From NCBI RefSeq assembly GCF_009665255.1, contig NZ_CP035687.1:868001-932000 (forward strand): a stretch of DNA of 64,000 nt. Direction: 5' to 3'. The position numbers were made by a program, and so were the translations under genes. The notes beneath the pieces were generated by a model that worked only from the letters and a program-made list of their open reading frames with translations, made no database searches and was not told the origin of the DNA. The stretch is from Vibrio metoecus. Lineage in GTDB: Bacteria > Pseudomonadota > Gammaproteobacteria > Enterobacterales > Vibrionaceae. Shown here in pieces: positions 47,270-54,233 of the stretch (positions within the stretch are counted from its first letter, which is position 1; the number at the start of each line of letters is the position of its first letter).

Positions 47270-48954
47270 AATCATTAATTGTCAAAAATGGTGATAATAT
47301 AATTAGGGAAATACCATTTCATAAAGGAATAAATCTAATTGTAGATTACACTGCGCCTAACTCAAAAAAAACAGACTCGGGTAATAGTGTTGGTAAAACT
47401 ACGGTTTTAAGGTTAATAGATTTTTGCCTGGATGGTAATGCTAAGAATTTATACAGCGACCCTGAATTTAAAGACTCAAATGATAAGATAAAAAATTTTC
47501 TGACCCAAAACAATATAAATATAACTTTAAATTTAATTGAAGATATAGAAAGCCCTGATTCAAAGAAAATTTCCATCTGTCGAAATTTTTTATCTCGAGC
47601 AAAAAAGATTCAGACAATAAATGGAGAAAAATGTTCTAATGATGAGTTCTCTTCAAAACTGAAAAAACTCATATTTAAAACGACTTCCGAAAAGCCTACT
47701 TTCAAGCAATTAATATCTAAAAATATTAGGGATGAAAAGAACAAGCTTGTTAATACTATTCGCGTATTAAGTCCGTACGATACAGATGTAGCCTACGAAA
47801 CACTTCATCTATTTTGGTTTGGTGTAGACATTAACCAAGACAAAGATGAATTGGTGCGTAAGCAAAATTTAGAAAATAGGCTTCAAGCACGTTTGAAAAG
47901 AGAAAGCACTCTTTCTCAAGTGAAACAAACACTCTTAATCGTGGACAGTGAGATTGAAAGACTCACACTCATGAAAGATAATTTCAATCTGAATCCGAAT
48001 TATGAAAGTCAACTAAATGAATTAAACTTTGCAAAACAGAGTATTAATGCACTAAGCGAAAACATTTCTCGCCTAGAGTTAAGAAAAGAACTTATTCAAG
48101 AGAGTGTTTGTGATTTAAATAAAGGTTTTTCAAAGGCTAGCGTTGAACATATTAAAAAAATGTATGAGCTAGCTAAAGCATTGATTCCTAATCTTCAGAA
48201 AACATTTGAAGAAACCCTTGAGTTTCACAACAGTATGATTCAAGAAAAGATTGATTTTATCAGTCAAGATTTAAATAAACTGGATGAGGAGCTATTTGCT
48301 AATAAGCAGAGCCTTACATTTTATCTTGTTGAAGAAAAACGTCTATCTATAAATCTTAAAAAATCTGGTGCGGTAGAAGAACTTCAAAATATCATTAGTG
48401 AATTGAACGCATTCTATGAACAAAAAGGGAAATTAATTGAACAACAATCCGTATGGGAGAAGAGTAATAATGAGCTTGAGAAAATAGAAACTGCGTTGAG
48501 TAGAATGTCTAATGAAATCGAATCAAAAGACATTTTAATCCAAGAAAAAATTGCGGATTTCAATAAGATTTTTTCCAAGTTTTCAAGCCAACTCGATGGT
48601 ATACATTCATTGCTCAGTGCCGAATCTGATAAAGGAACTTACAAGTTTTCAATAACGAATATAGAAGGTAACCCTGGAACTGGTTCTAAAAAAAGTCAGA
48701 TGGCATCTTTTGACTTGTCTTATATAGCGTTCGCAGATGCAAACGAGATACCCTGCTTGCACTTTGTGCTTCAAGACCAAATCGAGAATGTACACGCAAA
48801 CCAGATAACAAACTTATTTACAGAATTAGTAAATCAAGTTAACTGCCAATATGTTCTACCTGTTTTAAGAGATAAGTTACCACTTGATATCGATATATCA
48901 CACCTTGAAGTTTTATCCCTTTCTAACAAGGATAAGTTTTTCAAGTTACCGTGA
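47260..48954 (+). CDS. DUF2326 coiled-coil ABC-type ATPase
   Basis: A 564-residue ATPase related to Rad50/SMC. Walker A is SGNSVGKTT at residues 40-48, in KTDSGNSVGKTTVLRLIDFCL. Long coiled coil fills about 185-455. The C-terminal DUF2326 region starts near residue 475, with SQMASFDLSYIAFADANEIPC and a Walker B-like LHFVLQDQIE at about 500-508. It is expected to dimerise, sense a nucleic-acid or phage signal and license the HNH effector. AT-rich coding, unlike flanking core genes. Last gene of the three-gene operon. Confidence 0.85.
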   Translation: MFLESLIVKNGDNIIREIPFHKGINLIVDYTAPNSKKTDSGNSVGKTTVLRLIDFCLDGNAKNLYSDPEFKDSNDKIKNFLTQNNINITLNLIEDIESPDSKKISICRNFLSRAKKIQTINGEKCSNDEFSSKLKKLIFKTTSEKPTFKQLISKNIRDEKNKLVNTIRVLSPYDTDVAYETLHLFWFGVDINQDKDELVRKQNLENRLQARLKRESTLSQVKQTLLIVDSEIERLTLMKDNFNLNPNYESQLNELNFAKQSINALSENISRLELRKELIQESVCDLNKGFSKASVEHIKKMYELAKALIPNLQKTFEETLEFHNSMIQEKIDFISQDLNKLDEELFANKQSLTFYLVEEKRLSINLKKSGAVEELQNIISELNAFYEQKGKLIEQQSVWEKSNNELEKIETALSRMSNEIESKDILIQEKIADFNKIFSKFSSQLDGIHSLLSAESDKGTYKFSITNIEGNPGTGSKKSQMASFDLSYIAFADANEIPCLHFVLQDQIENVHANQITNLFTELVNQVNCQYVLPVLRDKLPLDIDISHLEVLSLSNKDKFFKLP

Positions 48955-49159
48955 GGTTGTGAAAGAGAATGCATGAATTGCATTTAATCAGCCCCACTGT
49001 TATAAACTTTAGCTGAAATGTGTATTTATTATCATGTTAGTAAAATTTGGTCGATACGTACAACGCTTCCTGAAGCGGTATTACACTTTGGGGCAAAAGT
49101 TTGTTGTCATACCCACTTGTTTGGTCATGTACAGTTTCGATACCCCATTCTATAGGATC

Positions 49160-49181
49160 AAAAAACCGCCTTTTGGCGGTT
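49160..49181 (-). terminator. Rho-independent terminator after the integrase remnant
   Basis: AACCGCC / GGCGGTT with a TTTT loop, followed on the minus strand by a T6 run. It overlaps the end of the remnant. Confidence 0.88.
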
Positions 49182-49419
49182 ATTGATTCCTTACTTTTTC
49201 TAGTTCTTGCCATACCCGTTCGGATTCTTTCTTGTTCGATTCAACCAGCCATTTACCGTAGACCCTTGCGAACATGGTGATATCTGCGAGGCCCATTTGT
49301 TGTGCCAAGTAACTCACGTTGACGTTAGCGTGGGTAATCATCCAACTGGCGTAGGTATGTCGAAGTTGATACTGATTACGGTAACGGACGCCTCCTTTTT
49401 TACACAGTGGCGACCTCAT
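49180..49419 (-). pseudogene. tyrosine recombinase (phage-type integrase) C-terminal remnant
   Basis: 79 residues matching only the C-terminal catalytic part of a phage-type integrase: YQLRHTYASWMITHANVNVSYLAQQMG carries the box II Arg, and MFARVYGKWL carries the nucleophilic Tyr. The N-terminal domains and box I are missing; accD2 begins 30 bases upstream. It is the scar of a former mobile element and supports an acquired origin for its neighbours. Confidence 0.8.
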
Positions 49420-49448
49420 TCGGCTGGGCGCATGTTTGCCGTAATGTT

Positions 49449-50344
49449 TTAACCGTTGGAAGAATGAAAACTCATACGCTCTATATCCGATGGAGTGGTG
49501 GTATTGGTCATTTTAGCGATCAGTCCCCCAATTCGTTTGCGCATCTCACGTCTATCCACAATCATATCTAGAGCGCCATGCTCTAAGAGGAATTCACTTT
49601 GCTGAAAGTCTTCTGGTAGTTTCTCTCGAACGGTTTGTTCTATAACTCGGCGCCCAGCAAACCCGATCCTTGCTTTCGGCTCGCCAATATTAATGTCACC
49701 CAACATGGCGACACTTGCAGATACTCCCCATAAGTTTGATCGGTTAACACTGAGATGTAGGGCAATTTAGCCATTGATAACTGATTCAATGCAGCACTGG
49801 TTCTAGCCATCTGCATCAATGCAATGAGTGATTCTTGCATTCGAGCGCCCCCACAAGCAGAAAAGCACACCAATCCACAATTTGCATCAATAGCAGCGTC
49901 AACAGCCCGAACAAAACGCGCGCCTACCACTGATCCCATTGAGCCGGCCATAAAAGAGAATTCGAATGCGCAAGCGACAACAGGTAAGCCCATCACTTTT
50001 CCCTTAATCACAACCAGTGCATCTTTTTCACCAGTGTTTTTCTGTGCTTGAGTAAGGCGCTCTTTATAGCGTTTTAAGTCCTTAAAGTTGAGCAAATCTC
50101 TTGGTTCAAATTCGCTTGCTATTTCGATTCGCTCTTCTTTATCCAAAAAGCTGTCTAATCGTTGGCGAGCACCCATCCGCAGATGGTGATCGCATTTGGG
50201 GCATACTGAGAGATTATCCTGGAGTGCTATTCGGAATAAGATCTGCTCGCATGAGGGGCATTTAGTCCATACACCTTCTGGAATTGATGCTTTACGTACA
50301 TTGATGATGTCTTTCTTATCCAATAGCTTTTCTAGCCAACTCAT
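49449..50344 (-). pseudogene. accD: second acetyl-CoA carboxylase carboxyltransferase beta subunit, frameshifted
   Basis: Two overlapping frames (49640-50344 and 49449-49706) give a 298-residue AccD when one base is added at the C4 run at 49726-49729. The zinc ribbon (TKCPSCEQ ... CPKCDHH) and carboxyltransferase core (FSACGGARMQES) are present. The active loop reads LTDQTYGG where E. coli AccD has LTDPTMGG, so Met203 is Tyr and Pro201 is Gln. Met203 changes give andrimid resistance in E. coli, and andrimid producers carry a resistant AccD (AdmT). The housekeeping accD is on chromosome 1 in V. cholerae, so this is a second, probably acquired copy. If intact it may replace the drug target. Confidence 0.85.
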
Positions 50345-50427
50345 GGGGAAACCTTACTCAAATACCGTTAAGAAAGAGTATTGTATTAGCCTGACTTGGG
50401 TAATAAAGTGGCAATTCTTGGTTTAAT

Positions 50428-50446
50428 AATCCCACTAAATGGGACT
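50428..50446. promoter_or_regulatory. palindromic candidate operator between accD2 and its LysR gene
   Basis: CCCACTAAATGGG (50431-50443) is an interrupted palindrome directly before the LysR start, in the divergent promoter region. LysR proteins often bind such sites near their own promoter. Regulation is inferred. Confidence 0.35.
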
Positions 50447-50452
50447 AAATAT

Positions 50453-51352
50453 ATGCTTGATAAGATTGAACAGCAGTGGTTAAAAAGTTTTCATTGTGTC
50501 TATGAGAACAACAGCTTTAAACGAGCGGCGGAATTTTTAGGTTTACCCACATCCAATGTCAGCCGTCATGTTGCCCTTTTGGAAGAGCGGTTGGATATAC
50601 GGCTATTTGATAGAACGACACGCCGCATTGCAGCGACGGATGCGGGTGATCATCTTTATTTGCGTACACAACCATTGTTGGAAAAGCTGAATGATGCTCT
50701 TGAGGAGGTGACTCTTCATGCAAACCAAGTAATAGGCCAGCTTAACGTGTTAATGCCTGACTCACCGGCTTTAGCTCAAGCCGTGGTTTCTTTTTGTCTC
50801 CGGCACCCCTCTATTTCATTATGTTGTGATACGAACATCAGCCCGAAAGAGGATCTGCTTGATGGTTTTGACATCGTTTTAAGTTTTCATCGGGGTAAGC
50901 TCGAAGATAACAGTTGGGTTGCTCAAGAGATTAAACGGTGGCCAAGTGCTGTTGTGGCATCGCCCCAAATACTACAGCACTTTCCAAGACCCTTTCAGAT
51001 GAGCGATTTAAAACATGTTCCATGTATTAATAGTTTTACCGCAATAAATGGCGCGCCATGGATATTTAAAAACGCTAAAGGTGAGCTGATTATTCAAAAA
51101 GTACAATCGGCTTTTAAAGTTAACAGTGGGCATCTTGCCAAAACAGGGGCAATATCTGGTTTAGGCTTTGCGATACTTCCTACCGAATTTTGCCAGTCTG
51201 AGATAGAGGCAGGGACTTTGGAAGTGGTTGAAATGGAATATCAACCCGCTGATCTTGTTCTATATGCTTTTTATTCCTCTAGAAAGCACTTAGCTAAGAA
51301 AATTAAGATGTTTATTGAACATCTGAAGTATCACGCAAATATCGTCAACTGA
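50453..51352 (+). CDS. LysR family regulator divergent from accD2
   Basis: A 299-residue LysR regulator with the winged helix NSFKRAAEFLGLPTSNVSRHVALLEERL and LFDRTTRRIAATDAG, then a substrate-binding domain. The frame is open 19 codons upstream, but the ATG at 50453 gives the normal LysR start. It lies divergent from accD2, 108 bases away, the usual position of a LysR protein controlling its neighbour. It could sense the antibiotic or a fatty-acid precursor. No resistance-type motif can be read from it. Confidence 0.87.
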   Translation: MLDKIEQQWLKSFHCVYENNSFKRAAEFLGLPTSNVSRHVALLEERLDIRLFDRTTRRIAATDAGDHLYLRTQPLLEKLNDALEEVTLHANQVIGQLNVLMPDSPALAQAVVSFCLRHPSISLCCDTNISPKEDLLDGFDIVLSFHRGKLEDNSWVAQEIKRWPSAVVASPQILQHFPRPFQMSDLKHVPCINSFTAINGAPWIFKNAKGELIIQKVQSAFKVNSGHLAKTGAISGLGFAILPTEFCQSEIEAGTLEVVEMEYQPADLVLYAFYSSRKHLAKKIKMFIEHLKYHANIVN

Positions 51353-51403
51353 ACTGAATACTTGATTCGAAAGACGCTGGGGCTTTGTTGCGTAACTCAG
51401 CCC

Positions 51404-51468
51404 CACAATAAACCCACCCCATTAGATGTATAAGAAGCAACATGGCAATTTGGCTCAGGGGTGGGTTT
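51404..51468 (-). terminator. probable terminator of pbpG with long loop
   Basis: A perfect 11-bp inverted repeat, AAACCCACCCC (51410-51420) / GGGGTGGGTTT (51458-51468), lies 6 bases after the pbpG stop, with a 37-base loop and a TTTATT tail on the minus strand. Confidence 0.6.
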
Positions 51469-51473
51469 GGCTG

Positions 51474-52427
51474 CTAACTTTTGTAATCACTGATTTTGGC
51501 AATTTGCTCTTGGCTGCGTTGCTTTTTGTATTGTTTCGCATCGGCCGGGATCGGGGTGACTTTGCCGGTTTCTAACCAAGTTCTCAAACGGGTGGCATCA
51601 CCGACAGGGGAAAGTTTGCCCTTGGTATCTAGCACAACAAAAGCGACTTGGCGTTTACCCATTTGTGTGCGCATCACAAGACAATGTCCTGCGGCATTGG
51701 TAAACCCTGTTTTGGTTAGGTCAATTTTCCAATTGTCGTTGTGCACCAATCGGTTAGTGTTGCGAAAATCGAGCGTGTATCTCGGTTTGGCAAAGGTGAC
51801 GGTTTTCTTGTCTGTAGAGCTTAACTGACCCAACATAGGGTATTTTTTACTGGCTTTAAGTAATAGAACAAGGTCACGAGCGCTAGAAACATTTTGTTCA
51901 GATAGACCTGTGGGTTCCACAAAACGAGTATTTTTCATTCCTAAGGCTTTAGCTTTAGCATTCATGGCTTTGATGAAGGCTTTATAACCACCGGGATAAT
52001 GATGGGCAAGGCTGGCTGCCGCTCGGTTTTCTGATGACATTAAAGCCAGTAATAACATCTCTTTACGGCTGATTTCACTGCCGATACGCACTCGGGAGTG
52101 AACCCCTTTCATTTCTTTGGCTTCTTTGATGGTGATGGGGAGTTTGGTATCCATGGGCAGTTTAGCGTCTAACGTGACCATTGCGGTCATCAATTTCGTG
52201 ACAGAGGCGATCGGTTTAACCGCATCTGGGTTACTTGAATAGATCACTTCATTGGTTTTAAGATCAATCACGAGTGCGCTGTGTGCGGCGAGTTCTTGCT
52301 TCTTTACGGTTTTCTTCACCGTGGCTTTTGAGGTGGCAGTGGCCGAATCGGCGGAATGCGTTGGTGTAGCAAGCATTAAACTGCTGCATACCAAAAAAAC
52401 ACTACCAAGGAGAGAGAGCATCTTCAT
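51474..52427 (-). CDS. pbpG: D-alanyl-D-alanine endopeptidase, PBP7 type
   Basis: A 317-residue serine peptidase that cuts peptidoglycan cross-links in the periplasm. A signal peptide ends near THSA. The three active motifs are S-x-x-K in ASVTKLMTAM, S-x-N in SSENRAAASL, and K-T-G in DLTKTGFTNAAG. Length matches E. coli PbpG (PBP7). No strong ribosome site is visible; an internal ATG two codons later is possible. Confidence 0.95.
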   Translation of the reverse strand: MKMLSLLGSVFLVCSSLMLATPTHSADSATATSKATVKKTVKKQELAAHSALVIDLKTNEVIYSSNPDAVKPIASVTKLMTAMVTLDAKLPMDTKLPITIKEAKEMKGVHSRVRIGSEISRKEMLLLALMSSENRAAASLAHHYPGGYKAFIKAMNAKAKALGMKNTRFVEPTGLSEQNVSSARDLVLLLKASKKYPMLGQLSSTDKKTVTFAKPRYTLDFRNTNRLVHNDNWKIDLTKTGFTNAAGHCLVMRTQMGKRQVAFVVLDTKGKLSPVGDATRLRTWLETGKVTPIPADAKQYKKQRSQEQIAKISDYKS

Positions 52428-52635
52428 GTTGATTTCACTGAGTGGTTGGTTAAGTCAAAGGTTCGGTATGTAACAGGGTTGCTGATAAGTATAAGAGGCC
52501 TAGTTGCAGACAAATAGGAAGCAAATTGAAAATATATTTGTGCTCAAATACTGGAAATTCCCTGATCGCAGTATACGATTTTGAGCGCTGAGCTTATGTG
52601 AAATACGCGCGTTAGAAAAGGTGTCCATCTGACGC

Positions 52636-52678
52636 AAGTCGCACTTAATGATAAAGTTTAATGATTTAAGTGCGACTT
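52636..52678. repeat. 13-bp perfect inverted repeat
   Basis: AAGTCGCACTTAA (52636-52648) and TTAAGTGCGACTT (52666-52678) form a perfect inverted repeat with a 17-base spacer, about 210 bases before the pbpG start and 50 bases after the end of the small gene. Each arm is itself close to palindromic. It may end the small gene's transcript or bind a regulator; no T tail is seen. Confidence 0.7.
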
Positions 52679-52728
52679 AATGAGGAACCATGTCTTATCC
52701 ATCATGAGTGTGATGATGGGTTGGCGAT

Positions 52729-52965
52729 TTAATGAGCCACTGGTGCACTTAATTCTTCAAATTGAGAGATATCCCAATCACTTAAACTATCGGTGACTTT
52801 ACCAACCAAGGGGAGTAATCGCCAGGCTTCACGTTCACGAAACGGGTGGTTTGTGATCACCGCATAACCGGCAATGCAACAACGGCCGCCTTTAGAGCGA
52901 ATAAAATCGGCAATCGTATTCACGGCTTCATCACTGTATGACTCGATCTTATAAAGATTATCCAT
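52729..52965 (-). CDS. small protein of 78 residues, unknown function
   Basis: The ATG at 52965 has a strong CGGAGGA site, so the start is well supported over one 20 codons upstream. The product is acidic and probably cytoplasmic. A pair of cysteines lies in GGRCCIAGYAVITNHPF, and an Arg/Glu-rich segment follows. No family recognised. It is isolated between pbpG and ompW. Confidence 0.75.
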   Translation of the reverse strand: MDNLYKIESYSDEAVNTIADFIRSKGGRCCIAGYAVITNHPFREREAWRLLPLVGKVTDSLSDWDISQFEELSAPVAH

Positions 52966-53116
52966 GTTGTTATCCTCCGTTTGGGGAACATGGAATTTAT
53001 TGCATATTTGATGCCATGATGGCACGCCAAGGCTGCATTAGACGAGTGTTATGAATGTTTGCAAAAAGTGATGCAAGTTGCAAAAGTGCATTATTGATGT
53101 ACCTAAATGATGCAAA

Positions 53117-53130
53117 TTGATTTCCATCAA
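53117..53130. promoter_or_regulatory. exact FNR box upstream of ompW
   Basis: TTGATTTCCATCAA matches the FNR consensus TTGATNNNNATCAA at every fixed position. It lies 76 bases before the ompW start. E. coli ompW is known to be FNR-controlled, so oxygen-dependent control is likely here too. Confidence 0.78.
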
Positions 53131-53205
53131 GTTTGTGTGGTTTTTGTGTGCTACTGTGCGCGCAACAGAAAGATAACAATAGCCCTACACAAAAAGGAAA
53201 ACGTA

Positions 53206-53850
53206 ATGAAAAAAACACTTTGCGGTTTATCCGTGCTTGCAGCCCTTATGTCTACTCACGTTATGGCACATCAAGAAGGTGATGTTATTGTCCGTGTCGG
53301 TGTCGCTTCGGTAGTGCCTAATGACAGCAGTGACAAAATCTTAGGCAGCCAAAGTGAACTTGCCGTTAACAGCAACACTCAACTGGGTTTAACTCTTGGT
53401 TATATGTTTACGGATAACATCAGTTTTGAAGTGTTAGCCGCAACGCCATTCTCACACAAAATTTCAACGGACCTCTTGGGTCTCGGTGATATTGCTGAAA
53501 CCAAACATCTGCCGCCAACGTTCATGGTTCAATACTACTTTGGCGAATCAGGCTCGACTTTCCGTCCTTATGTTGGTGCCGGTTTGAACTACACCACCTT
53601 CTTTGATGAAGGTTTTAATAGCACGGGCAACAATGCCACGCTGACGGATCTGAAATTGGATGATTCATGGGGACTGGCTGCGAATGCGGGGTTTGACTAC
53701 AAACTTAACGAGAGTTGGTTCCTTAACGCCTCTGTCTGGTATGCCAATATTGAAACGACTGCCAGCTACAAGTTTGGTGGCGCGGCACAATCGACGGATG
53801 TAAAAATTAACCCTTGGGTATTTATGATCGCCGGTGGTTATACATTCTAG
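53206..53850 (+). CDS. ompW: outer-membrane protein OmpW
   Basis: A 214-residue outer-membrane barrel of the OmpW family. The signal peptide ends in THVMA before HQEGDVIVRVGVASVVPND, the family's mature start. The C-terminus (INPWVFMIAGGYTF) ends in Phe for Bam-dependent assembly. An eight-strand barrel taking up small hydrophobic compounds is known for the family. The frame is open upstream, but the ATG at 53206 with AAAAAGGAA gives the signal peptide. An FNR box precedes it and a terminator follows. Confidence 0.96.
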   Translation: MKKTLCGLSVLAALMSTHVMAHQEGDVIVRVGVASVVPNDSSDKILGSQSELAVNSNTQLGLTLGYMFTDNISFEVLAATPFSHKISTDLLGLGDIAETKHLPPTFMVQYYFGESGSTFRPYVGAGLNYTTFFDEGFNSTGNNATLTDLKLDDSWGLAANAGFDYKLNESWFLNASVWYANIETTASYKFGGAAQSTDVKINPWVFMIAGGYTF

Positions 53851-53862
53851 ACCGAGATCCTC

Positions 53863-53896
53863 AAATAAAGCCGCAATTGTGCGGCTTTATTTTTTT
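53863..53896 (+). terminator. Rho-independent terminator of ompW
   Basis: AAATAAAGCCGCA pairs with TGCGGCTTTATTT around a 4-nt loop, followed by a T run. Confidence 0.95.
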
Positions 53897-53949
53897 GTGC
53901 ACCTCATGTGATATTCATTCAGAGTGCTAAACGTTCGTCAATCCTGCCA

Positions 53950-54001
53950 TTCTATTGATAAATAGGTGTCTAATTTTAAAGACGCAAACCTATCAATAGA
54001 A
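53950..54001. promoter_or_regulatory. long inverted repeat with HapR-like half-sites upstream of hapA
   Basis: TTCTATTGATA (53950-53960) and TATCAATAGAA (53991-54001) form an 11-bp perfect inverted repeat; AGGT, GTCT / AGAC, ACCT extend the pairing inward. TATTGATAAAT is one half of the HapR site TTATTGATAAATTTATCAATAA, and the right arm is a second inverted half. HapR is a known direct activator of hapA. Which half-sites it uses here is inferred. Confidence 0.55.
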
Positions 54002-54150
54002 ACCTATCTCAATGATTTCATTTGTCTTTCTTCTTCTGTTCACCCAATGCATATTGGCTTAATGAGTAGTTTGTGACACGTAAATTTCACACTGTGTTTT
54101 AACATTTATTTAACCTCGATTTGGTGTTTTTCATCAAGCTGTACCACTGT

Positions 54151-54178
54151 GATTGGACGCGAAATGTCGCGTGCAATC
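54151..54178. promoter_or_regulatory. 28-bp palindrome 56 bases before hapA
   Basis: GATTG and ACGCG on the left mirror CGCGT and CAATC on the right, around a 6-base centre (AAATGT), with one G-G mismatch on each side. It lies between the probable promoter and the start codon. It could be an operator or a 5' leader hairpin. Confidence 0.5.
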
Positions 54179-54233
54179 GGCGTTGATGGGAGCTGTTCAA
54201 CGCTTAATAACCCAACATCTCTAGGATTGAGAA

